Part shown: piece by piece, positions 8,983 to 18,026 of the stretch
Layout: each line of letters begins with the position of its first letter
How positions within the stretch are numbered: position 1 is the stretch's first letter
Source: Paenibacillus sp. RC334
GTDB lineage: Bacteria; Bacillota; Bacilli; Paenibacillales; Paenibacillaceae
Length of the DNA stretch: 64,000 bases
Reading direction: 5' to 3'
Assembly (NCBI RefSeq): GCF_030034735.1
Contig: NZ_CP125370.1
Location: 5,813,001-5,877,000 of the forward strand
Translations under genes and position numbers: made by a program
Notes under the pieces: model-generated
The model's input: the letters and a program-made list of their open reading frames with translations, nothing else
Told to the model about the DNA's origin: nothing
The model's database searches: none

Positions 8983-10341
8983 TTATCCAGCGAACGCATC
9001 CGAATGGGCACGCTCATAATTGGCGAATTTATTATAATTTTTGAGAAACACCAGCTCTACCGTACCGACCGGGCCGTTACGTTGCTTGGCAATGATAATC
9101 TCAATAATATTTTTCTTTTCCGTTTCCTGATTATAGTAATCATCCCGGTACAGAAACGCGACGATATCAGCATCCTGCTCAATGGAACCGGATTCCCGCA
9201 AGTCACTCATCATCGGACGCTTGTCCTGACGCTGCTCTACACCCCGGCTTAACTGGGAAAGGGCGATTACAGGCACTTCCAGCTCACGGGCAATTTGCTT
9301 CAAGGTCCGTGAAATTTCGGATACCTCCTGCTGCCGATTCTCGCCCGATTTCCCGCGCCCATGAATGAGTTGCAAGTAGTCGATCACGATCATGCCGAGT
9401 CCTTTTTCCGTCTTGAGACGGCGGCACTTGGCACGGATATCCGCAACAGTAATACCCGGCGTATCGTCAATATAGATCTCGGCCTCTGACAAGGCCGCAA
9501 TGCCCATCGTCAGCTTCGCCCAATCGTCGTCGCCTTTAAAATCACCTGTCCGCATGACGTTCGCGTCCAGATTGGCCTCGGCGCAGATCATCCGCTGAAC
9601 GAGCTGGGCCGCCGACATTTCCAGACTGAAGATGGCTACCGTCTCCTTCGCCCGAACCGCAACGTTTTGCGCAATATTCAGGGCGAACGCCGTTTTACCC
9701 ACGGATGGACGAGCTGCCACAATGATTAGATCATTGCGCTGGAAACCCGCCGTCATCTTGTCCAAATCAACAAAGCCGGACGGAATCCCGGTCGTATTGC
9801 CCTTGTTCTGATGCAGCAATTCGACCCGGTCGAACACTTCCATCACGACATCGCGGATGGCAATAAAGCCGCTGCCCGAGCGCCCATTGGATATCTCCAT
9901 AATCTTGCGCTCGGCATCGCTCAGCATACCAGCGACGTCCTCGCCGCCGCTATAGCCTTCGCTCACAATCTGCGTGGCTGCACGAATCAATCGGCGGAGC
10001 ATCGCCTTTTCTTCAATAATCTGAGCGTAATAATCCACGTTAGCCGCTGTCGGCACCCCGTGAGCCAGCTTCGCCAGATAGCTGACGCCCCCGATATCCT
10101 CCAGCTGACCCTTGTCCTGAATTTTCGAGGTCAGTGTAACCAAGTCTATCGGCTGTCCGGATTCACCCAGCTCAATCATCGCTTCGTAAATCATCTGGTG
10201 AGCCTTATCGTAAAAATCCTCGGTCTGCACCCGCTCCATCGCTGTAATCAGTGCTTCGGACTGGAGCAAAATGGACCCGATAACCGCCTGTTCTGCCTCC
10301 AGATTTTGCGGAGGAATCCGATCGAAAAATTCGCCGCCCAT
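8983..10341 (-). CDS. dnaB: Replicative DNA helicase
   Basis: This is the hexameric helicase of the replication fork (called DnaC in B. subtilis), 452 residues. The N-terminal DnaB domain begins with PPQNLEAEQAVIGSIL; the C-terminal RecA-like domain has Walker A ARPSVGKT near residue 212, Walker B MIVIDYLQLI and the SQLSRGVEQR segment. The start is 2 nt after the rplI stop, so the two genes are coupled, as in Bacillus. It is near-origin housekeeping with nothing unusual. Confidence 0.98.
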   Translation of the reverse strand: MGGEFFDRIPPQNLEAEQAVIGSILLQSEALITAMERVQTEDFYDKAHQMIYEAMIELGESGQPIDLVTLTSKIQDKGQLEDIGGVSYLAKLAHGVPTAANVDYYAQIIEEKAMLRRLIRAATQIVSEGYSGGEDVAGMLSDAERKIMEISNGRSGSGFIAIRDVVMEVFDRVELLHQNKGNTTGIPSGFVDLDKMTAGFQRNDLIIVAARPSVGKTAFALNIAQNVAVRAKETVAIFSLEMSAAQLVQRMICAEANLDANVMRTGDFKGDDDWAKLTMGIAALSEAEIYIDDTPGITVADIRAKCRRLKTEKGLGMIVIDYLQLIHGRGKSGENRQQEVSEISRTLKQIARELEVPVIALSQLSRGVEQRQDKRPMMSDLRESGSIEQDADIVAFLYRDDYYNQETEKKNIIEIIIAKQRNGPVGTVELVFLKNYNKFANYERAHSDAFAG

Positions 10342-10343
10342 AA

Positions 10344-10787
10344 TTATTCTTCGGTCACCTGTACCTTCAGCGTAGCTTTGACCTCAGGATGAAGCTTAAC
10401 GGTCATTTGAGTGACGCCCAACGTACGAATCGGTTCTTCCAGCTCGATTTTGCGTTTGTCCAGCTTAATCCCCGTTGCAGCGACCGCTTCCGCGATTTGC
10501 TTGCTTGTAATTGCGCCGAACAGTCGACCGCCTTCACCAGCTTTTGCTTTCAGCTGAACGGTTGTGGATTCCAGCTTTTTGCCGAGTGCCTGCGCCTCTT
10601 CCTTTTCCTCTTGCTTGCGCTTTTCCTCAGCAGCGTTCTGGTTCTCCAGCGTCTTCATATTCCCTTCCGTCGCCGGGCGGGCAATACCGCGCGGCAGCAG
10701 GAAATTCGCTGCGTAACCGTCCGATACTTCCTTAATTTGACCCTTCTTGCCTTGGCCCTTCATATCTTTAATAAAAATCACTCTCAT
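10344..10787 (-). CDS. rplI: 50S ribosomal protein L9
   Basis: L9 is a 147-residue protein of the large ribosomal subunit. It opens with [20 protein letters not shown] and the NFLLPRGIA signature follows at about 29-37, then a charged linker helix and the C-terminal RNA-binding domain. Its ATG overlaps the gdpP stop by 4 nt, and dnaB follows 2 nt later, so gdpP-rplI-dnaB form one translationally linked set. Confidence 0.98.
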   Translation of the reverse strand: MRVIFIKDMKGQGKKGQIKEVSDGYAANFLLPRGIARPATEGNMKTLENQNAAEEKRKQEEKEEAQALGKKLESTTVQLKAKAGEGGRLFGAITSKQIAEAVAATGIKLDKRKIELEEPIRTLGVTQMTVKLHPEVKATLKVQVTEE

Positions 10788-12772
10788 TCAAATAACCCCT
10801 CTTCCCCATCAATTTCGGCCAGCACGTCGACCACTCTGCGTTTGGCTTCCTCCAGCGGACAATCCAGCTGAACCGCCGCATTCGTCAGATGTCCTCCGCC
10901 GCCTAGCCGTTCCATGACGACCTGTACATTCATGCGTCCGAGTGAACGGGCGCTGATCCCCACCAGGCCGTCAGGACGTTCACTGACCACAAAAGAGGCC
11001 AGTACATCCGTCATATTGAGTAATGAATCCGCCACCTGAGCAATCAGGAGCTGCGGTATCTTCTGTCCGGGCTCTGTCACCGCAAGCGCGATGTGCCCAT
11101 ATATCATTTTAGCATGCTTAATAATTTCCGCCTTAGCAATATATTCATCCAGGTCCTCTTTTAACAAGCGCTGGATCATCACTGTATCCGCCCCGCTACG
11201 CCGCAAAAAACCGGCAGCCTCAAACGTCCGCGAGCCTGTATGCAAGGAAAAATGCTTGGTATCCACCGTAATCCCTGCAAGCAACGATGTCGCCTCCAGC
11301 GGCGTCAGTTGAACCTTCTCATGAATATATTGCAGCAGCTCTGTCACCAGCTCACAAGCCGACGACGCATATGGCTCCAGATAAATCAAAACAGAGTCGT
11401 TAATAAACTCCTCGCCCCGACGATGATGATCTACAACGACCACCCTGCTCGCCGTCTGCACCAATTTTGGCTCAATTGTCATCGAGGCCTTGTGCGTATC
11501 CACCACGACCAGCAGGCTGTGCTCGGTCATCAACTGGAGCGACTGCTCCGGTGTCATGAGCGCTGCCGACAGATTCTCGTCCTTGTTCACCTGCTCCATC
11601 ATCCGGTCGATGGACGGATTGGATTTATCCAGCACGATGTGCGCCTCTACGTTGTAGAGCGCTGCCGCCTTCCACACCCCGATGGCTGCTCCCAGTGCAT
11701 CCATGTCCGGTATTTTGTGCCCCATGATCAGCACGCGGTCGCTCTCCTGCATCAGGTCACGCAGCGCATGCGCAATGACCCGCGCGCGCACCCGTGTACG
11801 CTTTTCGACAGCATTGGACTTGCCGCCGTAAAAAGATAGACGCTGTCCGGCCTTCACCGCCGCCTGGTCGCCACCCCGTCCGAGCGCCATATCCAGACTG
11901 GACTGAGCCAGCTCACCCAGCTCCTTGATGCTCTCCGCGCCGAAGGACAAACCGATGCTCAGTGTCATCGGCACTTTCAAATCGGCAGTCATTTCCCGCA
12001 CCGTATCCAGAATGACGAATCGACTTTGCTCCAGCTCCTGAAGCGCCTTGTGATTCAGCATGATGAGATAGCGCTCGGATGACAAACGACGCAAATAAAT
12101 ATTGTACTGGTTCGCCCATGCTGTAATCTCGCTCGACACCTTCGCAATAAGCGCGGTACGTTGCTGATCGTCCATTCCCTGAGCAGCTTCATCCATATTA
12201 TCAAGCATAACGATGCCGAGCGCCAGCCGCTCGTTCTCATACTGCTTGCGCAGCACCGCCAACTCCGTTACTTCATACAAATAAATCAGACGCTCATCCA
12301 GCACGATGAGGAACTGATAATAGCGCTCATCATGCTGTAGCTCTACCTTTAGCTCACGCACAGGCTCCTTCGTTTCCTTTTTGGCACCCAAAGCTCCTGC
12401 CAGCTGGGGAAAAAGGTCCTGGAGCGGCTCGCCTATCAGTGACTGGTCCTCGAACATTTCCCCAGCGAACCGATTGTGCCATTCTACCGTTCGATTTTCG
12501 CTGTATAAAATGATGCCAAACGGCAGTGAGCTGACCGCTTCCCCTTCCACCCGCTTGATGCGAAAGGAAAGGCCGCTGATATATTGATTCAGTTCCCGAC
12601 GGAAATCCAATTCCGTCTTCAGCATCAGCCCGCCGAGCAAGAATGACAGCACCAGTCCCATCACACCCAGTTCCCAGTTATACATGGAAATACATATGAC
12701 AAGCACCAGCAGCAGTAAAAACGCCCAGACAGTCTGATAGCCGTGCCAGCGTTTTTGTAGAAATTTAGGCAT
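10784..12772 (-). CDS. gdpP: Cyclic-di-AMP phosphodiesterase GdpP
   Basis: GdpP (YybT) hydrolyses the second messenger c-di-AMP to pApA at the membrane, affecting cell-wall and potassium homeostasis. The 662-residue protein has two N-terminal membrane helices (about 12-55), a PAS-like domain, a degenerate GGDEF domain (about 175-310), and a DHH/DHHA1 catalytic part with [26 protein letters not shown] and near the C-terminus GGGGH. All metal ligands of the DHH family appear to be present. It lies between yybS and rplI as in Bacillus. Confidence 0.97.
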   Translation of the reverse strand: MPKFLQKRWHGYQTVWAFLLLLVLVICISMYNWELGVMGLVLSFLLGGLMLKTELDFRRELNQYISGLSFRIKRVEGEAVSSLPFGIILYSENRTVEWHNRFAGEMFEDQSLIGEPLQDLFPQLAGALGAKKETKEPVRELKVELQHDERYYQFLIVLDERLIYLYEVTELAVLRKQYENERLALGIVMLDNMDEAAQGMDDQQRTALIAKVSSEITAWANQYNIYLRRLSSERYLIMLNHKALQELEQSRFVILDTVREMTADLKVPMTLSIGLSFGAESIKELGELAQSSLDMALGRGGDQAAVKAGQRLSFYGGKSNAVEKRTRVRARVIAHALRDLMQESDRVLIMGHKIPDMDALGAAIGVWKAAALYNVEAHIVLDKSNPSIDRMMEQVNKDENLSAALMTPEQSLQLMTEHSLLVVVDTHKASMTIEPKLVQTASRVVVVDHHRRGEEFINDSVLIYLEPYASSACELVTELLQYIHEKVQLTPLEATSLLAGITVDTKHFSLHTGSRTFEAAGFLRRSGADTVMIQRLLKEDLDEYIAKAEIIKHAKMIYGHIALAVTEPGQKIPQLLIAQVADSLLNMTDVLASFVVSERPDGLVGISARSLGRMNVQVVMERLGGGGHLTNAAVQLDCPLEEAKRRVVDVLAEIDGEEGLFE

Positions 12773-12783
12773 GACTGTTCACC

Positions 12784-13701
12784 CTATTTCTTTGATCTTG
12801 TAATAGCTTCACGCAGCGGAAAGGCCAAATCAATAATACCGATAATGCGGAGTGGCTGGAACACCAGAACGACGAGCGATAGCAGCACCGCGATCACAGG
12901 GCTCATGTTACGGCTATGCGTCCAGAAGTAAATAAATCCGATCGTCTGGATAATAAAGCACGCATGAATCAGCGGCAACATACTAACAGAAACCGCCTGA
13001 ACCCAACTGCTGTCAGAGGACATGGCCACCCACTCAAACACAATCGCCAGCAGGTAATACCAGATGAGCGCGCGTGGCAGTCTCCATTCTCGGGCAGGCT
13101 TCATTTTGCGTACAGGCACATCAAGGCTACTCAATGCCGGACGCGTCAGAGCGTGCGTGATCACAGCCAGTAAAAACGAGGTCAGGATCAGCACATATGG
13201 AACTTTGCCGATCATCATCGTACCGAGTCTCTGTGTATCTTCTGCTGTCCAATTCATGCCAGGAAGCATCGGATTGCCATTTAGGATTTGCTGTACCAGA
13301 TTTGCCGATATAGCAGCCTGATCACGAAGATACTGCGAAAGATCAAACCCGAAGGTATACGTAGCGATGAGCAATACAACCAACAACTCGGCTAAAATCA
13401 CACCCGTTCCGGTCATCAACGCCTGAAAAGCAGGTGCTCCCTTTTTATATACCCGTCCCATTAACAAGGCGGGGATCAGAAAATAAATCGCGGGAAGCAG
13501 CAAATATACATCTTGTAGCGCTATAATCAACAGCACCGGTATGACATGAATCAGAAATCCCTTGAAAGGCAGCGATGAAAACAATACAACGCCAGGCACA
13601 ATCAGCAAAAATACGGTAAAGATTCTTAAGGGTGTCAATAGAGACAGCAGCAGAAGCAAATAAATAACGCTCCATGCTACAGTTGCCAAGCGGAATTTCA
13701 A
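12784..13701 (-). CDS. YybS-like DUF2232 membrane protein
   Basis: An integral membrane protein of about 305 residues with around eight hydrophobic segments, matching the DUF2232/YybS family by length, hydrophobic pattern and position next to gdpP. The function of the family is not established. A GTG at 13710 overlaps the preceding stop (GTGA), but the ribosome site AAGAGGTG would then abut or cover it. The TTG at 13701 has that site about 6 nt upstream, so I use it; the alternative adds three residues. Confidence 0.8.
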   Translation of the reverse strand: MKFRLATVAWSVIYLLLLLSLLTPLRIFTVFLLIVPGVVLFSSLPFKGFLIHVIPVLLIIALQDVYLLLPAIYFLIPALLMGRVYKKGAPAFQALMTGTGVILAELLVVLLIATYTFGFDLSQYLRDQAAISANLVQQILNGNPMLPGMNWTAEDTQRLGTMMIGKVPYVLILTSFLLAVITHALTRPALSSLDVPVRKMKPAREWRLPRALIWYYLLAIVFEWVAMSSDSSWVQAVSVSMLPLIHACFIIQTIGFIYFWTHSRNMSPVIAVLLSLVVLVFQPLRIIGIIDLAFPLREAITRSKK

Positions 13702-13706
13702 AGTTT

Positions 13707-14009
13707 TCACCTCTTACGCATATGTTCTTCCAGTGCGGATATGTCCTGATACCAATCCTCCAGCTGGTGTCCTTCTTTTCTGTGCTTTCTTAGCTTGTCG
13801 ATGAGGAGATCATCCAATTCACGGTAAGGCACCCCAAGACGTCTTCCCAAAATATAACTGCTCATCATCAGACTCGCCAGACAATCGCCAATGCGGGCTG
13901 TACTGCCCTCCCACATCGCTTTAAACAGACGGGAAACCTGATCAAGTACCTCTGTTTTGAGCCATTCAATCACCTTGGCCCGTTTAACTACATCCATTTC
14001 TTTAGGCAT
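13707..14009 (-). CDS. MazG-like family protein
   Basis: A small helical protein of about 100 residues with the pattern of the MazG-like family (KVIEWLKTEVLDQVSRLFKA, then DCLASLMMSSYILGRRLGV). The classic MazG EExxE metal site is not evident, so nucleotide pyrophosphatase activity is doubtful. The start is uncertain: a GTG at 14024, an ATG at 14009 and an ATG at 13997 are all possible and none has ideal ribosome-site spacing. It is the first gene before yybS-gdpP-rplI-dnaB and overlaps or abuts yybS. Confidence 0.75.
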   Translation of the reverse strand: MPKEMDVVKRAKVIEWLKTEVLDQVSRLFKAMWEGSTARIGDCLASLMMSSYILGRRLGVPYRELDDLLIDKLRKHRKEGHQLEDWYQDISALEEHMRKR

Positions 14010-14050
14010 ATGATGAAGAGTCACACCCCTCTGAAAAAGCTTTATTCTCC

Positions 14051-14127
14051 ATTATAGCATATCCTATTTTGAAAATAACTGTTACCCCATAGGATAAATA
14101 GTTATTTTCAAAGCAGCTATGCTGCTT
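14051..14127 (-). promoter_or_regulatory. Promoter with interleaved hairpins before the gdpP gene set
   Basis: An extended -10 (TGCTATAAT on the minus strand, TATAAT at 14051-14056) should drive the MazG-like/yybS/gdpP/rplI/dnaB genes. Upstream lie two interleaved inverted repeats: ATCCTAT (14061-14067) with ATAGGAT (14089-14095), and TTTGAAAATAACT (14068-14080) with AGTTATTTTCAAA (14100-14112). They cannot form simple hairpins at the same time. A third hairpin, AAGCAGC-TAT-GCTGCTT (14111-14127), lies just after the CBS gene and may end its transcript. Confidence 0.5.
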
Positions 14128-14130
14128 GCT

Positions 14131-14559
14131 TTAGGATGACGAGTTAAGCGATTCTCTCGACACGAATTTTTCACAATATTCAATAATCTGGCTACGGCGG
14201 ACAATGCCAATAAACCGTTCCATATCATCCACCACAGGTACAAAGTTCTGCACCTTAGCCAAATTAATTAAATCCTCCATATTGGCATCAATGGACACCG
14301 GCTTTATCGAAACCCGAAGCGGGACGTCCTTGAGCATAAACTTCGAAGCGTTTTCAAAGGTTATTTTCCCCTCAGATTCCTTCATATGCCACAGCAGATC
14401 ACCCTCTGTAACCGTGCCGGTATATCTACCTTCCTTATCCAAAATCGGAACCGCCGTGAAGCGGTGATGCTCCATTCGCTCCAACGTTTGCCGTAAAGTT
14501 GCATCCGCCGTGACAAAAGCAACCTCTTGTTTGGGAAGCAAGAAAAAAGCGATATTCAT
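14131..14559 (-). CDS. CBS-domain protein
   Basis: A 142-residue cytoplasmic protein made of two CBS repeats (about 8-62 and 75-132), a module that binds adenine nucleotides such as AMP, ATP or c-di-AMP. The first repeat has FTAVPILDKEGRYTGTVTEGDLL, the second NFVPVVDDMERFIGIVRRSQII. There is no catalytic domain, so it is probably a stand-alone sensor or partner protein. Its place beside gdpP makes c-di-AMP a possible ligand, but this is inference from context only. Confidence 0.85.
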   Translation of the reverse strand: MNIAFFLLPKQEVAFVTADATLRQTLERMEHHRFTAVPILDKEGRYTGTVTEGDLLWHMKESEGKITFENASKFMLKDVPLRVSIKPVSIDANMEDLINLAKVQNFVPVVDDMERFIGIVRRSQIIEYCEKFVSRESLNSSS

Positions 14560-14605
14560 GAGAAAAGAATCCCCCTCAAAATCAATTGTAAAATCAAATG
14601 ATTAC

Positions 14606-15664
14606 TCACTGAATGTCCTGCTTGTCGGGAAGCTTCAGCGTCTGCGGGGTTGTGCCAGAATCCAGCCAGTTTGCGATCATAAGTCTGGCGTATTCGAGTT
14701 CCTGTTCATTGGCCCGGTCATAATACAGGCCCTTTTTCTTGAAACCTTCCCCTGTAATCGTAAAGCTCGAAATTTGTGGTTGCCCCTGCGAAATGGCCTG
14801 CTTGCCAAGTCCTGTAATAAAAGTAGGCTCCATGTCCGTCTTGAAATTGGCTCCCATAATATCGAGCAGCTCCGGAATCTTGGAGATTCCGTTGATATTC
14901 AGCAGCTTATCCGCCATTGCATTCAGAAAAATTTGCTGCCGTTTGGTACGGTTAAAGTCGCTGTCTTCCCTATATCTAACATAATACATCGCTTCTTCGC
15001 CATTATAAAGCGGCTTGCCCGCCTCGATGCGGAACTTGATATGCAGCGGATTTTTATTCTCAATCGGCTTATCGATGGGAAGCTCAACCCCGCCCACCGC
15101 ATTTACAGCATCCTGAATACCCTGGAAATTAATCGTAGCATAATAATCGGCCTTATGCTCCATCAGCTTCTCTACCGTAGCTATGGACATATCCTCGCCT
15201 CCGAACGCATAAGCATGCCCCAACTTATCAAAATCATCCTCACCGTCATGATTTGGATCATGTCCGACAATCTGGACATACGTATCCCTTGGAAGGGAAA
15301 CCAGAAGCACACGCGATTCCGCAGGCCGTACAGCCGCATAAATAACCGTATCCGAGCGGCCACGCGCCTTCTCGTTCGGCCTTTGGTCCGTACCGAGCAG
15401 CAGCACCGAAAACGGCTCTTTCCGATAAGCAACCGGCTCCGACTGCTTCTGTCCCTCCGATTGGCGCGGCTGAAAGGACTTCTCCAGCTTGCTCTCCAAC
15501 GTCGGAGATACGAACCAGTCAAAGGCCACCAGCGTCAGCTGTTTACGGAACAGATATCCTCCCACCGCAATCAGAAACAAAACAATACATGAAATATATA
15601 GAGCGGTAAACCTTTTTTTATTCTTAGGCTTGCCGCCTGTCCTTCTCCTATGTCTTCTCTCCAT
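14606..15664 (-). CDS. LytR-CpsA-Psr (LCP) family cell-wall ligase
   Basis: LCP enzymes transfer teichoic acid or other polymers from lipid carriers to peptidoglycan outside the membrane. This 352-residue protein has a basic N-terminus (RRHRRRTGGKPKNKKR), one membrane helix at about 25-43, and the LCP domain with LLGTDQRP at about 92, RSDTVIYA, VSLPRDTYV, and VGGVELPI. The acidic and arginine residues that hold the lipid pyrophosphate are in these motifs. It is closest to the TagU/LytR type. It has its own promoter (15752-15781). Confidence 0.93.
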   Translation of the reverse strand: MERRHRRRTGGKPKNKKRFTALYISCIVLFLIAVGGYLFRKQLTLVAFDWFVSPTLESKLEKSFQPRQSEGQKQSEPVAYRKEPFSVLLLGTDQRPNEKARGRSDTVIYAAVRPAESRVLLVSLPRDTYVQIVGHDPNHDGEDDFDKLGHAYAFGGEDMSIATVEKLMEHKADYYATINFQGIQDAVNAVGGVELPIDKPIENKNPLHIKFRIEAGKPLYNGEEAMYYVRYREDSDFNRTKRQQIFLNAMADKLLNINGISKIPELLDIMGANFKTDMEPTFITGLGKQAISQGQPQISSFTITGEGFKKKGLYYDRANEQELEYARLMIANWLDSGTTPQTLKLPDKQDIQ

Positions 15665-15751
15665 AACAGGTTCCTTCCTTCTTTACTTCGATAAATCCCA
15701 TCTCTTCATTAAACCGAATTTGGCTCTTATGAAGCGGAAACTTCCCCCCAC

Positions 15752-15781
15752 AGCATAAAAGGTCTGCTACCTTGTTGTCAA
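15752..15781 (-). promoter_or_regulatory. Promoter of the LCP gene
   Basis: On the minus strand a perfect TTGACA (15776-15781) and TATGCT (15752-15757) are separated by 18 bp, about 88 nt before the LCP start. The left end of the IS element is 55 bp upstream, so the promoter is intact. Confidence 0.6.
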
Positions 15782-15802
15782 AAAGCGTAACATACTGAAA
15801 AG

Positions 15803-15825
15803 TACACATACAGAAAAACCATCTA
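15803..15825. repeat. Left arm of a terminator hairpin split by the IS
   Basis: This 23-nt segment is the exact reverse complement of 17336-17358. Joined without the IS, the arms form a perfect stem containing AAAAACCATCTA on one side and TAGATGGTTTTT on the other, the shape of a bidirectional intrinsic terminator for the RraA-side operon. The IS now separates the arms by about 1.5 kb. Confidence 0.8.
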
Positions 15826-15880
15826 TCGCTCCTCTTGAACTGTGACCCTATTTGTGGACACATAAAAGAAAAGAGTTAGA

Positions 15881-16723
15881 TTATGCTGTTAATAGATGGT
15901 TCCTGTATTCATCAGGAGTCATCTTTTTTAATGTCCATTGATACCGATCGGTGTTGTAGTAATCCATGTATTCATTAATGCGTGCCCGTAATTCCTGGAG
16001 AGTAACGCTGTCCCTATACTCGAGTTCATCCTTCATATGACCGAAGAAAGACTCCATGGAGGCATTGTCCCAGCAGTTACTCTTTCGCGACATGGACTGC
16101 TGGAAGCCTATCTCTTTAACTCGAGCTTGGAACCTCGGATTCGTGTAGTGAAAACCTTGGTCAGAATGGATGGTGGCTTCGGGGTGAATGTTGCCATCCA
16201 GTCGTTGAATCAACCTGTCCAAGGTTCGATCTACGATCGTCATTTCTAAGGACGAGGATACATAATGAGCAAGAATCTGTTTGCTTGCACCGTCCTTTAC
16301 ACAGGACAAATACGCACATTGCCCCTGACCATAGTGCAGGTATGTGATGTCTGTGAGAAAGACTTTCTCCGGCTCGCCCTGGTCAAACTGACGCTTAAGG
16401 TGATTAGGGAGTGTCTGGTGCTCTTGTGTGGCCTTTACAAGCTTACGGTACGGATTGGCCTGGCGTATCTTGGCCACCAACCCGTATTTACGCATGATAC
16501 GGCGAATTTTCTTATGGTTCATGATGACGCCACTCTTATGCTCCAAGCACATTTTTAAAACAAGTGCTCCCACTTTCCCATTACGTTTTTCAAAATGTTC
16601 CCTGATGAGTAACAGATCCTGTTCGTCTGCTTCTTCTCTCAGCTGTCGTGCTTGTTCAGCGGCTAACCACCGGTAGTACCCGCTTTTACTGACATTCGCC
16701 ATTTTACAAAGATGATGAGTCAT
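15881..16723 (-). CDS. IS3-family transposase OrfB (DDE integrase)
   Basis: The catalytic half of the transposase, 280 residues from the internal ATG. The DDE triad is seen in FLTDITYLHYG, HSDQGFHYT and NASMESFFGHMKDE. The N-terminal part holds the HTH_21-like segment (KKIRRIMRKYGL). The frame is open upstream of the ATG back to the slip site AAAAAAG (16825-16831) in orfA, so the functional enzyme is probably an OrfAB fusion made by -1 frameshifting, and the ATG at 16723 is only the first internal start. Confidence 0.93.
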   Translation of the reverse strand: MTHHLCKMANVSKSGYYRWLAAEQARQLREEADEQDLLLIREHFEKRNGKVGALVLKMCLEHKSGVIMNHKKIRRIMRKYGLVAKIRQANPYRKLVKATQEHQTLPNHLKRQFDQGEPEKVFLTDITYLHYGQGQCAYLSCVKDGASKQILAHYVSSSLEMTIVDRTLDRLIQRLDGNIHPEATIHSDQGFHYTNPRFQARVKEIGFQQSMSRKSNCWDNASMESFFGHMKDELEYRDSVTLQELRARINEYMDYYNTDRYQWTLKKMTPDEYRNHLLTA

Positions 16724-16782
16724 CTTCTCAAGTTGATGCTTACGGATGGTACGATGGATGAGTTCGAAGCGCTCAGAGGGTG

Positions 16783-17226
16783 TCAGCGTTGGTTCTGCTG
16801 GGCTTGTCTCTCGAGCGCCTCGAGCTTTTTTAGGAAGTCGTTCTCCGCTTCCAGGAGCTTTATCCGTGCCTCAGCTTGTGCAAGCTTCTTCTCCATCGAC
16901 TGTTCTGCTGCGGGCCTTCCCGTGCTGCCTTTTCCTCGTTGCTCTTCCAGAAGACCTGCTTCACCTTGAGAAGCAAAGGTTCTTCTCCAACGTTTTAAGC
17001 ATCTATTCGGATTCTCCCGTCCGATCATATCTAAGTTGAATCCTGCCTCCCTGAAGATTTCCGCAGGAGTTTTCCCCTCCTGATAGGCCTTTAGAGCTGC
17101 CAACTTGAATGTGGGTTGGTAAGCAATAGAACGCTCTGTAATATGCAATACGTTAGTATTATCCTCCATCTGGCGGATCTGACTTTCACTAAACCTTTGC
17201 TCACCGGTAGACCAACGGTTCCCCAT
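16783..17226 (-). CDS. IS3-family transposase OrfA
   Basis: The DNA-binding half of the IS transposase, 147 residues. The segment from about 35 to 85 (FKLAALKAYQEGKTPAEIF) is a helix-turn-helix, and the C-terminus (EKKLAQAEARIKLLEAENDFLKKLEAL) is a leucine-zipper coiled coil, as in IS150-group OrfA. The heptamer A AAA AAG, read in frame as CTA AAA AAG, lies near the 3' end at 16825-16831 and would shift ribosomes into orfB. No stop codon lies between the slip and orfB. Confidence 0.9.
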   Translation of the reverse strand: MGNRWSTGEQRFSESQIRQMEDNTNVLHITERSIAYQPTFKLAALKAYQEGKTPAEIFREAGFNLDMIGRENPNRCLKRWRRTFASQGEAGLLEEQRGKGSTGRPAAEQSMEKKLAQAEARIKLLEAENDFLKKLEALERQAQQNQR

Positions 17227-17335
17227 TTTGTATCCCCAACCTTTCGTGTATACCGATTATAAACGCAAAGAGACCCGAGAGAGGTCACTTTTTTTCAAAG
17301 TGTCCATCTTTCGGGTCACAGTTCATCTAAAGGGG

Positions 17336-17358
17336 TAGATGGTTTTTCTGTATGTGTA
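17336..17358. repeat. Right arm of a terminator hairpin split by the IS
   Basis: This is the partner of 15803-15825, beginning 3 bp from the stop of the RraA-like gene. In the uninterrupted state the loop would have been 17 nt. Confidence 0.8.
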
Positions 17359-17361
17359 TAA

Positions 17362-17994
17362 TTAAATGGAGCCTGCGCCTAATCCGAGTACCTTGTCCAG
17401 ATAACGCAGTGCTGCTTCTTTATTGCCGGACACTTCTGTCTCCCGCCGCTGGTCCTGAGCATATTTCAGCCTCGCTTCTTCAGCCACCTGCTGCTCCATC
17501 CCCTGTGGAACAACCACGACGCCGTCAATATCCCCGACAATCCAGTCTCCGGGTTGGATACTTACTCCGCCAACCGATACGGGTACATTCGTTTTGCCTC
17601 CACCATATTTATTGCCCGAGGCAATCGTAGTCCCTCTGGAAAAAATGGGAAAGTTCAGCGTTCGGACCCCCTCAATATCGCGAATCACGCCGTCCACTAC
17701 AATCCCCTGCAACCCCAGTGTCTGCGCTAATCCTGCCACAAAATCACCCGCCACCGCACGGCTGGTATCTCCCTTGGCGTCAATAACCAACACATCGTCG
17801 GGGTTAGCTTCCCGAATGGCCCGAAGCACGGCCAAATTATCTCCCGCAGGTATAGTCACGGTAAATGCTCTGCCTGCAATCTTGCAGTGCCCGTGTATCG
17901 GCTTAATATCATAATCCAGATTGGTTAATCCGCCCAGAACATCTGAAATACTGGTTGTCGGAAGCTCCTTAAATGGTTGGTCTATGCTCGACAT
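17362..17994 (-). CDS. RraA-family protein (aldolase-like)
   Basis: A 210-residue protein of the RraA family, which includes metal-dependent 4-carboxy-4-hydroxy-2-oxoadipate aldolase/oxaloacetate decarboxylases and the E. coli RNase E inhibitor. Family motifs seen are TTSISDVLGG at the start, a DVLVIDAKGD segment, GIVVDGVIRD with the metal-binding Asp, and GDWIVGDIDGVVVVP. In a gene set with LLM monooxygenases and an importer, a catabolic enzyme is more likely than an RNase regulator. It is the last gene of the operon. Confidence 0.85.
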   Translation of the reverse strand: MSSIDQPFKELPTTSISDVLGGLTNLDYDIKPIHGHCKIAGRAFTVTIPAGDNLAVLRAIREANPDDVLVIDAKGDTSRAVAGDFVAGLAQTLGLQGIVVDGVIRDIEGVRTLNFPIFSRGTTIASGNKYGGGKTNVPVSVGGVSIQPGDWIVGDIDGVVVVPQGMEQQVAEEARLKYAQDQRRETEVSGNKEAALRYLDKVLGLGAGSI

Positions 17995-18026
17995 ATCGTT
18001 CTCTCCTCTTGGTTGCTTTTGGTTGT

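Larger units (their letters stand above)
15836..17325 (-). mobile_element. Intact IS3-family (IS150-like) insertion sequence
   Basis: The 1490-bp element has inverted ends starting TGAACTGTGACCC (15836 onward, and in complement ending at 17325), with further matches GGACAC inside. It is flanked by the 3-bp direct repeat TCT (15833-15835 and 17326-17328), typical of IS3-family insertion. It carries overlapping transposase frames orfA and orfB with an A AAA AAG slip site. Both ends, both frames and the duplication are intact, suggesting recent and possibly active transposition. Confidence 0.93.

Noticed and set aside
14510..15592. Plus-strand frame of 360 codons opposite the LCP gene
   Set aside because: Shadow of a gene with clear LCP motifs.
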